A DNA stretch of 64,000 nucleotides from assembly GCF_910591885.1 (NCBI RefSeq), contig NW_025963553.1:4836001-4900000 (forward strand), given 5' to 3'. Below are positions 1 through 8,818 of the stretch, piece by piece. The first letter of the stretch is position 1. Every line of letters begins with the position of its first letter. The DNA comes from Bombus terrestris. Its lineage: Eukaryota > Arthropoda > Insecta > Hymenoptera > Apidae. Position numbers and translations under genes: made by a program. Under the pieces are notes generated by a model. It did no database searches. It had not been told where the DNA came from and saw nothing but the letters and a program-made list of their open reading frames with translations.

Positions 1-12
1 TTGTGATCGATG

Positions 13-170
13 CTCGCTCGCTCCGCTCGCTCGTAAAAATTTAGTCCAACCTCACATCCGATCCGACACGTTCGCAAATTCGAAATAAGTCGCCACCATA
101 TCGAATAATGAACGCAAGATGGATTGGTTTTAGGTTACGCTATAGTTTTCGAGCGAACGCAGCGAGCGAG
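13..170. repeat. Intra-monomer inverted repeat, ~21-bp GC-rich arms, 116-base spacer
   Basis: The left arm (13-33) is a CTCG tetranucleotide run interrupted once by CTCCG. The right arm (150-170) is its reverse complement, a GAGC/GCGA run ending GCGAGCGAG. In most classes the arms differ only at the central base (G against C) or at one more base: the right arm reads GCGAGCGCAGCGAGCG, GCGAACGCAGCGAGCG or GCGAGCGCAGCGAACG. The pair recurs in every monomer at the same offsets. A transcript crossing it could form a stem of about 20 bp with a loop of about 116 bases; in DNA the loop makes spontaneous cruciform extrusion unlikely. Function is unknown. Confidence 0.85.
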
Positions 171-308
171 AGACGCGTAAAGGTGTGTCACAATCCAACG
201 GTTTGGCACATACTGACATTGAAACATTCGCACCAGCCCGAGGAGCCGGAAGTCTTTATCATATTGCCTACTGACAAATGTTTACAGTTTGTGAATAGTT
301 TCACATAA
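108..308 (+). other. Recurrent 66-67 codon open frame in each monomer, judged non-coding
   Basis: An ATG-to-TAA frame of 66 or 67 codons (72 where an upstream ATG is read) recurs in 142 of 152 monomers. The start is ATG in CGAATAATGAAC monomers and 3 bases earlier in CGAATGACTAAC monomers. Six X copies stop early through TTTATAG (monomers starting 1680, 3359, 5876, 7978, 10498, 21426). Four copies have lost the ATG (15542, 18906, 26466, 31925). Most class-defining changes alter the residue: Trp/Gly, Arg/Gly, Cys/Tyr, Pro/Leu, Leu/Arg, Asp/Tyr, Lys/Asn, Glu/Gly. Only a few, such as CCC/CCA and GTC/GTA, are silent. I see no signal peptide, membrane segment or known domain. Openness is best explained by recent common descent. 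Confidence 0.8.
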
Positions 309-320
309 ATAGTACTATTT
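307..320. repeat. 14-bp perfect palindrome AAATAGTACTATTT
   Basis: The sequence equals its own reverse complement over 14 bases, starting inside the stop codon of the open frame. It contains an AGTACT (ScaI) site and is nearly invariant; exceptions I noticed are TACGATTT at 34340-34347, TACTACTTCC near 37699 and 40635, and the flanking change AAATCGTACT near 55313. It recurs once per monomer. Role unknown; a conserved protein-binding site or simple satellite dyad symmetry are both possible. Confidence 0.85.
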
Positions 321-383
321 CCACATACTACAGTGCAATGTGATGTCCGAAGTTGCTGACAAAATTAGGTACTAACACGATAT

Positions 384-393
384 ATATGCATAT
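384..393. repeat. 10-bp perfect palindrome ATATGCATAT (short-tail monomers only)
   Basis: ATATG/CATAT lies immediately before the larger tail dyad and includes an ATGCAT (NsiI) site. It is present in the short-tail monomers and destroyed in the long class, where ATATATGC is followed by AAG. The site therefore separates the two length classes. A rare short-tail exception reads ATGCGTATT near 60430. Confidence 0.85.
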
Positions 394-418
394 TGCAAGG
401 TATATGTATACCTTGCAA
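393..418. repeat. 26-bp tail dyad with perfect 12-bp arms around a TG centre
   Basis: The left arm TTGCAAGGTATA and right arm TATACCTTGCAA are exact reverse complements separated by TG. This is the strongest dyad in the unit and sits next to the monomer junction. Three natural states occur in the window: the perfect form; the long-class form, where only the inner 8-bp arms AAGGTATA/TATACCTT remain (819-836 in the second monomer); and a form with AAAGTGTA in the left arm (for example near 22663, 41971 and 42811), which breaks two pairs. A further right-flank variant reads CCTTGCATATTG. Dyads of this kind are typical of centromeric satellites that lack CENP-B boxes; a role here is inference. 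Confidence 0.9.
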
Positions 419-419
419 A

Positions 420-841
420 TTGTGATCGTTGTTCGCTCGCTCCGCTCGCTCGTAAAAATTTAGTCCAACCTCACATCCGATCCGACACGTTCGCAAATTC
501 GAAATAAGTCGCCACCATATCGAATTATGAACGCAAGATGGATTGGTTTTAGGTTACGCTACAGTTTTCGAGCGAGCGCAGCGAACGAGAGACGCGTAAA
601 GGTGTGTCACAATCCAACGGTTTGGCACATACGGACATTGAAACATTCGCACCAGCCCGAGGAGCCGGAAGTCTTTATCCTATTGCCTGCTGACAATTGT
701 TTACAGTTTGTGAATAGTTTCACATAAATAGTACTATTTCCACATACTACAGTCCAATGTGATGTCCGAAGTGGTTGACAAAATTAGGTACTAACACGAA
801 ATATATGCAAGGCAATATAAGGTATATGTATACCTTGCAAA
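420..841 (+). repeat. Reference long monomer (422 bp, class N)
   Basis: This is the first copy of the longer class. The 3 extra bases lie in the tail at 798-828, not in the body. Class N is marked by CTGACAATTG where other monomers read CTGACAAATG. The eleven N monomers start at 420, 2099, 4197, 7137, 8819, 12600, 26885, 32344, 33604, 34864 and 39060. All are 422 bp and all are followed directly by a G monomer, so N-G behaves as a fixed dimer. N is absent from the window after 39481. Confidence 0.95.
798..828 (+). repeat. Long-class tail: 7-bp microinversion plus AAG insertion
   Basis: Aligned to the short tail, both forms share ATATATGC on the left and AAGGTATATG on the right. Between them the short tail has ATATTGC and the long tail has AAG followed by GCAATAT, the exact reverse complement. 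One neighbouring T-to-A change (GATATATATG to GAAATATATG) accompanies it. This accounts for the whole 3-bp difference between 419 and 422. All 43 long monomers carry the state; the copy at 7978-8399 has the variant GGCAGTATAAGG. The tail is found with N, S, D, K and Q bodies, so it has moved between body types by exchange. Confidence 0.9.
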
Positions 842-3777
842 TTGTGATCGTTGCTCGCTCGCTCCGCTCGCTCGTAAAAATTTAGTCCAACCTCACATAC
901 GATCCGACGCGTTCGCAAATTCGAAATAAGTTGCCTTCATATCGAATGACTAACGCAAGATGGATTGGGTTTAGGTTAGGCTACAGCTTTCGAGCGAGCG
1001 CAGCGAGCGAGAGACGCGTAAAGGTGTGTCACAATCCAACGGTTTGGCACATACTGACATTGAAACATTCGCACCAGCCAGGGGAGCCGGAAGTATTTAT
1101 CCTATTGCCTGCTGACAAATGTTTACAGTTTGTGAATAGTTTCACATAAATAGTACTATTTCCACATACTACAGTGCAATGTGATGTCCGAAGTGGCTGA
1201 CAAAATTCGGTACTAACACGATATATATGCATATTGCAAGGTATATGTATACCTTGCAAATTGTGATCGTTGCTCGCTCGCTCCGCTCGCTCGTAAAAAT
1301 TTAGTCCAACCTCACATCCGATCCGACACGTTCGCAAATTCGAAATAAGTCGCCTTCATATCGAATGACTAACGCAAGAGGGATTGGTTTTAGGTTAGGC
1401 TATAGTTTTCGAGCGAGCGCAGCGAGCGAGAGACGCGCAAAGGTGTATCACAATCTAACGGTTTGGCACATACGGACATTGAAACATTCGCACCAGCCAG
1501 AGGAGCCGGAAGTATTTATCCTATTGCCTGCTTACAAATGTTTACAGTTTGTGAATAGTTTCACATAAATAGTACTATTTCCACATACTACAGTCCAATG
1601 TGATGTCCGAAGTGGCTAACAAAATTAGGTACTAACACGATATATATGCATATTGCAAGGTATATGTATACCTTGCAAATTGTGATCGTTGCTCGCTCGC
1701 TCCGCTCGCTCGTAAAAATTTAGTCCAACCTCACATCCGATCCGACACGTTCGCAAATTCGAAATAAGTCGCCACCATATCGAATAATGAACGCAAGAGG
1801 GATTGGTTTTAGGTTAGGCTATAGTTTTCGAGCGAGCGCAGCGAGCGAGAGACGCGTAAAGGTGTATCACAATCTAACGGTTTGGCACATACGGACATTG
1901 AAGCATTCGCACCAGCCAGAGGAGCCGGAAGTATTTATCCTATTGCCTGCTGACAAATGTTTATAGTTTGTGAATAGTTTCACATAAATAGTACTATTTC
2001 CACATACTACAGTGCAATGTGATGTCCGAAGTGGCTGACAAAATTCGGTACTAACACGATATATATGCATATTGCAAGGTATATGTATACCTTGCAAATT
2101 GTGATCGTTGCTCGCTCGCTCCGCTCGCTCGTAAAAATTTAGTCCAACCTCACATCCGATCCGACACGTTCGCAAATTCGAAATAAGTCGCCTTCATATC
2201 GAATGACTAACGCAAGAGGGATTGGTTTTAGGTTAGGCTATAGTTTTCGAGCGAGAGCAGCGAACGAGAGACGCGTAAAGGTGTGTCACAATCCAACGGT
2301 TTGGCACATACGGACATTGAAACATTCGCACCAGCCCGAGGAGCCGGAAGTCTTTATCCTATTGCCTGCTGACAATTGTTTACAGTTTGTGAATAGTTTC
2401 ACATAAATAGTACTATTTCCACATACTACAGTCCAATGTGATGTCCGAAGTGGTTGACAAAATTAGGTACTAACACGAAATATATGCAAGGCAATATAAG
2501 GTATATGTATACCTTGCAAATTGTGATCGTTGCTCGCTCGCTCCGCTCGCTCGTAAAAATTTGGTCCAACCTCACATACGATCCGACGCGTTCGCAAATT
2601 CGAAATAAGTTGCCTTCATATCGAATGACTAACGCAAGATGGATTGGGTTTAGGTTAGGCTACAGCTTTCGAGCGAGCGCAGCGAGCGAGAGACGCGTAA
2701 AGGTGTGTCACAATCCAACGGTTTGGCACATACTGACATTGAAACATTCGCACCAGCCAGGGGAGCCGGAAGTATTTATCCTATTGCCTGCTGACAAATG
2801 TTTACAGTTTGTGAATAGTTTCACATAAATAGTACTATTTCCACATACTACAGTGCAATGTGATGTCCGAAGTGGCTGACAAAATTCGGTACTAACACGA
2901 TATATATGCATATTGCAAGGTATATGTATACCTTGCAAATTGTGATCGTTGCTCGCTCGCTCCGCTCGCTCGTAAAAATTTAGTCCAACCTCACATCCGA
3001 TCCGACACGTTCGCAAATTCGAAATAAGTCGCCTTCATATCGAATGACTAACGCAAGAGGGATTGGTTTTAGGTTAGGCTATAGTTTTCGAGCGAGCGCA
3101 GCGAGCGAGAGACGCGCAAAGGTGTATCACAATCTAACGGTTTGGCACATACGGACATTGAAACATTCGCACCAGCCAGAGGAGCCGGAAGTATTTATCC
3201 TATTGCCTGCTTACAAATGTTTACAGTTTGTGAATAGTTTCACATAAATAGTACTATTTCCACATACTACAGTCCAATGTGATGTCCGAAGTGGCTAACA
3301 AAATTAGGTACTAACACGATATATATGCATATTGCAAGGTATATGTATACCTTGCAAATTGTGATCGTTGCTCGCTCGCTCCGCTCGCTCGTAAAAATTT
3401 AGTCCAACCTCACATCCGATCCGACACGTTCGCAAATTCGAAATAAGTCGCCACCATATCGAATAATGAACGCAAGAGGGATTGGTTTTAGGTTAGGCTA
3501 TAGTTTTCGAGCGAGCGCAGCGAGCGAGAGACGCGTAAAGGTGTATCACAATCTAACGGTTTGGCACATACGGACATTGAAGCATTCGCACCAGCCAGAG
3601 GAGCCGGAAGTATTTATCCTATTGCCTGCTGACAAATGTTTATAGTTTGTGAATAGTTTCACATAAATAGTACTATTTCCACATACTACAGTGCAATGTG
3701 ATGTCCGAAGTGGCTGACAAAATTCGGTACTAACACGATATATATGCATATTGCAAGGTATATGTATACCTTGCAAA

Positions 3778-4196
3778 TTGTGATCGTTGCTCGCTCGCTC
3801 CGCTCGCTCGTAAAAATTTAGTCCAACCTCACATCCGATCCGACACGTTCGCAAATTCGAAATAAGTCGCCTTCATATCGAATGACTAACGCAAGAGGGA
3901 TTGGTTTTAGGTTAGGCTATAGTTTTCGAGCGAGCGCAGCGAGCGAGAGACGCGCAAAGGTGTATCACAATCTAACGGTTTGGCACATACGGACATTGAA
4001 ACATTCGCACCAGCCAGAGGAGCCGGAAGTATTTATCCTATTGCCTGCTTACAAATGTTTACAGTTTGTGAATAGTTTCACATAAATAGTACTATTTCCA
4101 CATACTACAGTCCAATGTGATGTCCGAAGTGGCTAACAAAATTAGGTACTAACACGATATATATGCATATTGCAAGGTATATGTATACCTTGCAAA
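3778..4196 (+). repeat. Single Y monomer following the tetramer pair
   Basis: This Y copy carries the same GACGCGCAAAGG change as the Y copies at 1261 and 2940, so it belongs to that small lineage. It directly follows an X monomer and precedes the heptamer. A Y-X-Y order suggests that an exchange joined the tetramer block to the next block here. Confidence 0.8.
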
Positions 4197-7136
4197 TTGT
4201 GATCGTTGTTCGCTCGCTCCGCTCGCTCGTAAAAATTTAGTCCAACCTCACATCCGATCCGACACGTTCGCAAATTCGAAATAAGTCGCCACCATATCGA
4301 ATTATGAACGCAAGATGGATTGGTTTTAGGTTACGCTACAGTTTTCGAGCGAGCGCAGCGAACGAGAGACGCGTAAAGGTGTGTCACAATCCAACGGTTT
4401 GGCACATACGGACATTGAAACATTCGCACCAGCCCGAGGAGCCGGAAGTCTTTATCCTATTGCCTGCTGACAATTGTTTACAGTTTGTGAATAGTTTCAC
4501 ATAAATAGTACTATTTCCACATACTACAGTCCAATGTGATGTCCGAAGTGGCTGACAAAATTAGGTACTAACACGAAATATATGCAAGGCAATATAAGGT
4601 ATATGTATACCTTGCAAATTGTGATCGTTGCTCGCTCGCTCCGCTCGCTCGTAAAAATTTAGTCCAACCTCACATACGATCCGACACGTTCGCAAATTCG
4701 AAATAAGTTGCCTTCATATCGAATGACTAACGCAAGATGGATTGGGTTTAGGTTAGGCTACAGCTTTCGAGCGAGCGCAGCGAGCGAGAGACGCGTAAAG
4801 GTGTGTCACAATCCAACGGTTTGGCACATACTGACATTGAAACATTCGCACCAGCCAGGGGAGCCGGAAGTATTTATCCTATTGCCTGCTGACAAATGTT
4901 TACAGTTTGTGAATAGTTTCACATAAATAGTACTATTTCCACATACTACAGTGCAATGTGATGTCCGAAGTGGCTGACAAAATTCGGTACTAACACGATA
5001 TATATGCATATTGCAAGGTATATGTATACCTTGCAAATTGTGATCGTTGCTCGCTCGCTCCGCTCGCTCGTAAAAATTTAGTCCAACCTCACATCCGATC
5101 CGACACATTCGCAAATTCGAAATAAGTCGCCTTCATATCGAATGACTAACGCAAGAGGGATTGGTTTTAGGTTAGGCTATAGTTTTCGAGCGAGCGCAGC
5201 GAGCGAGAGACGCGTAAAGGTGTATCACAATCTAACGGTTTGGCACATACGGACATTGAAACATTCGCACCAGCCAGAGGAGCCGGAAGTATTTATCCTA
5301 TTGCCTGCTTACAAATGTTCACAGTTTGTGAATAGTTTCACATAAATAGTACTATTTCCACATACTACAGTCCAATGTGATGTCCGAAGTGGCTAACAAA
5401 ATTAGGTACTAACACGATATATATGCATATTGCAAGGTATATGTATACCTTGCAAATTGTGATCGTTGCTCGCTCGCTCCGCTCGCTCGTAAAAATTTAG
5501 TCCAACCTCACATCCGATCCGACACGTTCGCAAATTCGAAATAAGTCGCCACCATATCGAATAATGAACGCAAGATGGATTGGTTTTAGGTTACGCTATA
5601 GTTTTCGAGCGAGCGCAGCGAACGAGAGACGCGTAAAGGTGTGTCACAATCCAACGGTTTGGCACATACTGACATTGAAACATTCGCACCAGCCCGAGGA
5701 GCCGGAAGTCTTTATCATATTGCCTACTGACAAATGTTTACAGTTTGTGAATAGTTTCACATAAATAGTACTATTTCCACATACTACAGTGCAATGTGAT
5801 GTCCGAAGTGGCTGACAAAATTAGGTACTAACACGATATATATGCATATTGCAAGGTATATGTATACCTTGCAAATTGTGTTCGTTGCTCGCTCGCTCCG
5901 CTCGCTCGTAAAAATTTAGTCCAACCTCACATCCGATCCGACACGTTCGGAAAATTCGAAATAAGTCGCCTTCATATCGAATGACTAACGCAAGAGGGAT
6001 TGGTTTTAGGTTAGGCTATAGTTTTCGAGCGAGCGCAGCGAGCGAGAGACGCGTAAAGGTGTATCACAATCTAACGGTTTGGCACATACGGACATTGAAA
6101 CATTCGCACCAGCCAGAGGAGCCGGAAGTATTTATCCTATTGCCTGCTGACAAATGTTTATAGTTTGTGAATAGTTTCACATAAATAGTACTATTTCCAC
6201 ATACTACAGTGCAATGTGATGTCCGAAGTGGCTGACAAAATTCGGTACTAACACGATATATATGCATATTGCAAGGTATATGTATACCTTGCAAATTGTG
6301 ATCGTTGCTCGCTCGCTCCGCTCGCTCGTAAAAATTTAGTCCAACCTCACATCCGATCCGACACGTTCGCAAATTCGAAATAAGTCGCCTTCATATCGAA
6401 TGACTAACGCAAGAGGGATTGGTTTTAGGTTAGGCGATAGTTTTCGAGCGAGAGCAGCGAACGAGAGACGCGTAAAGGTGTGTCACAATCCAACGGTTTG
6501 GCACATACGGACATTGAAACATTCGCACCAGCCCGAGGAGCCGGAAGTCTTTATCCTATTGCCTGCTGACAAATGTTTACAGTCTGTGAATAGTTTCACA
6601 TAAATAGTACTATTTCCACATACTACAGTCCAATGTGATGTCCGAAGTGGCTGACAAAATTAGGTAGTAACACGAAATATATGCAAGGCAATATAAGGTA
6701 TATGTATACTTTGCAAATTGTGATCGTGGCTCGCTCGCTCCGCTCGCTCGTAAAAATTTAGTCCAACCTCGCATCCGATCCGACACGTTCGCAAATTCGA
6801 AATAAGTCGCCTTCATATCGAATGACTAACGCAAGAGGGATTGGTTTTAGGTTAGGCTATAGTTTTCGAGCGAGCGCAGCGAGCGAGAGACGCGTAAAGG
6901 TGTATCACAATCTAACGGTTTGGCACATACGGACATTGAAACATTCGCACCAGCCAGAGGAGCCGGAAGTATTTATCCTATTGCCTGCTGACAAATGTTT
7001 ACAGTTTGTGAATAGTTTCACATAAATAGTACTATTTCCACATACTACAGTGCAATGTGATGTCCGAAGTGGCTGACAAAATTAGGTACTAACACGATAT
7101 ATATGCATATTGCAAGGTATATGTATACCTTGCAAA
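4197..7136 (+). repeat. Higher-order repeat: N-G-Y-P'-X-S-D heptamer, copy 1 (2940 bp)
   Basis: Monomers start at 4197 (N), 4619 (G), 5038 (Y), 5457 (P'), 5876 (X, 420 bp), 6296 (S, 422 bp) and 6718 (D). The X copy begins TTGTGTTCG and has an extra base giving TTCGGAAAATTCG near 5947. The S tail reads GGTAGTAAC and TATACTTTGC, followed by GATCGTGGCTCG at the D junction. Every one of these rare markers recurs 4622 bp downstream, which marks the block as one copy of a segmental duplication. A private change here is ACAAATGTTCACAG in the Y copy. Confidence 0.88.
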
Positions 7137-8818
7137 TTGTGATCGTTGTTCGCTCGCTCCGCTCGCCCGTAAAAATTTAGTCCAACCTCACATCCGATCC
7201 GACACGTTCGCAAATTCGAAATAAGTCGCCACCATATCGAATTATGAACGCAAGATGGATTGGTTTTAGGTTACGCTACAGTTTTCGAGCGAGCGCAGCG
7301 AACGAGAGACGCGTAAAGGTGTGTCACAATCCAACGGTTTGGCACATACGGACATTGAAACATTCGCACCAGCCCGAGGAGCCGGAAGTCTTTATCCTAT
7401 TGCCTGCTGACAATTGTTTACAGTTTGTGAATAGTTTCACATAAATAGTACTATTTCCACATACTACAGTCCAATGTGATGTCCGAAGTGGCTGACAAAA
7501 TTAGGTACTAACACGAAATATATGCAAGGCAATATAAGGTATATGTATACCTTGCAAATTGTGATCGTTGCTCGCTCGCTCCGCTCGCTCGTAAAAATTT
7601 AGTCCAACCTCACATACGATCCGACACGTTCGCAAATTCGAAATAAGTTGCCTTCATATCGAATGACTAACGCAAGATGGATTGGGTTTAGGTTAGGCTA
7701 CAGCTTTCGAGCGAGCGCAGCGAGCGAGAGACGCGTAAAGGTGTGTCACAATCCAACGGTTTGGCACATACTGACATTGAAACATTCGCACCAGCCAGGG
7801 GAGCCGGAAGTATTTATCCTATTGCCTGCTGACAAATGTTTACAGTTTGTGAATAGTTTCACATAAATAGTACTATTTCCACATACTACAGTGCAATGTG
7901 ATGTCCGAAGTGGCTGACAAAATTCGGTACTAACACGATATATATGCATATTGCAAGGTATATGTATACCTTGCAAATTGTGATCGTTGCTCGCTCGCTC
8001 CGCTCGCTCGTAAAAATTTAGTCCAACCTCACATCCGATCCGACACGTTCGCAAATTCGAAATAAGTCGCCACCATATCGAATAATGAACGCAAGAGGGA
8101 TTGGTTTTAGGTTAGGCTATAGTTTTCGAGCGAGCGCAGCGAGCGAGAGACGCGTAAAGGTGTATCACAATCTAACGGTTTGGCACATACGGACATTGAA
8201 GCATTCGCACCAGCCAGAGGAGCCGGAAGTATTTATCCTATTGCCTGCTGACAAATGTTTATAGTTTGTGAATAGTTTCACATAAATAGTACTATTTCCA
8301 CATACTACAGTGCAATGTGATGTCCGAAGTGGCTGACAAAATTAGGTAGTAACACGAAATATATGCAAGGCAGTATAAGGTATATGTATACTTTGCAAAT
8401 TGTGATCGTGGCTCGCTCGCTCCGCTCGCTCGTAAAAATTTAGTCCAACCTCGCATCCGATCCGACACGTTCGCAAATTCGAAATAAGTCGCCTTCATAT
8501 CGAATGACTAACGCAAGAGGGATTGGTTTTAGGTTAGGCTATAGTTTTCGAGCGAGCGCAGCGAGCGAGAGACGCGTAAAGGTGTATCACAATCTAACGG
8601 TTTGGCACATACGGACATTGAAACATTCGCACCAGCCAGAGGAGCCGGAAGTATTTATCCTATTGCCTGCTGACAAATGTTTACAGTTTGTGAATAGTTT
8701 CACATAAATAGTACTATTTCCACATACTACAGTGCAATGTGATGTCCGAAGTGGCTGACAAAATTAGGTACTAACACGATATATATGCATATTGCAAGGT
8801 ATATGTATACCTTGCAAA
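7137..8818 (+). repeat. N-G-X-D tetramer between the two heptamers (1682 bp)
   Basis: Monomers start at 7137 (N), 7559 (G), 7978 (X with an S-type long tail) and 8400 (D). It looks like the heptamer with Y, P' and S bodies removed. The monomer at 7978 is chimeric: its body is X up to CAGTGCAATG, then its tail is S-type (GGTAGTAAC and the 422-bp form). The switch falls between about 8312 and 8346, just upstream of the tail dyad. Confidence 0.82.

Larger units (their letters stand above)
1..419 (+). repeat. Reference short monomer (419 bp, class P)
   Basis: This copy serves as the map of the unit. In order it holds a CTCG-repeat block (12-33), an AAAAATTT tract (35-42), a CpG-rich stretch up to about 105, an open frame (108-308), the inverse partner of the GC block (150-170), an ACGCGT site (173-178), a 14-bp palindrome (307-320) and the tail dyads (384-393 and 393-418). 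Hand counts give 92 C and 86 G (42.5% GC) and 28 CpG, against about 19 expected from base composition. Most CpGs lie in the first 235 bases; the last 180 are AT-rich. Class P is recognised by GCGAACGCAGCGAGCG and by ATCATATTGCCTACTG. The run 1-1679 (P-N-G-Y) has the same class order as 38641-40319. Confidence 0.95.
420..3777 (+). repeat. Higher-order repeat: N-G-Y-X tetramer, two copies of 1679 bp
   Basis: Monomers start at 420 (N), 842 (G), 1261 (Y), 1680 (X) and again at 2099 (N-like), 2521 (G), 2940 (Y), 3359 (X). The G-Y-X parts, 842-2098 and 2521-3777, look identical apart from TTTAGTCC/TTTGGTCC near 2561. Both Y copies share GACGCGCAAAGG, which removes the ACGCGT site. The second N is a hybrid: its first part is Y/S-like (CGCCTTC, AGAGGG, GCGAGAGCAGCG) and the rest is N. 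Confidence 0.88.

Noticed and set aside
91..99. Kozak-like GCCACCAT before the open frame
   Set aside because: It is followed by ATA, not ATG, and is GCCTTCAT in half of the classes. No link to the real ATG 8-11 bases later.
205..216. RNA polymerase III A-box-like TGGCACATACG
   Set aside because: The A-box consensus fits in monomers with CATACGG, but no B box lies at a usable distance and the classes with CATACTG lose it.
229..245. CENP-B box-like ATTCGCACCAGCCCGAG
   Set aside because: It matches 7 of the 9 essential positions (TTCG, A, C and G of CGGG) but CGGG is CCGA or CAGA in all classes; chance matches of this quality are expected.
265..290. Forkhead-type TGTTTAC core in each monomer
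   Set aside because: A 7-base match in a 419-base unit is uninformative and copies the repeat number, not independent conservation.
338..356. Hammerhead-ribozyme-like TGTGATGTCCGAAGT
   Set aside because: It resembles part of a hammerhead (GATG..TCC..GAA) and satellites can carry ribozymes, but the CTGATGA core, the CGAAA strand and a pairing stem are missing on both strands.
1029..1337. 102-codon open frame on the minus strand, recurring in about 20 monomers
   Set aside because: It crosses the monomer junction and is open only where the tail reads TTCGGTAC instead of TTAGGTAC, which removes one stop. No domain, and its presence follows repeat class, not selection.
2454..2828. 124-codon plus-strand frame (and the 113-codon frame at 36931-37272)
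   Set aside because: Both arise by joining one monomer tail to the next body after a chance loss of stops. Other monomers of the same class lack the extension.
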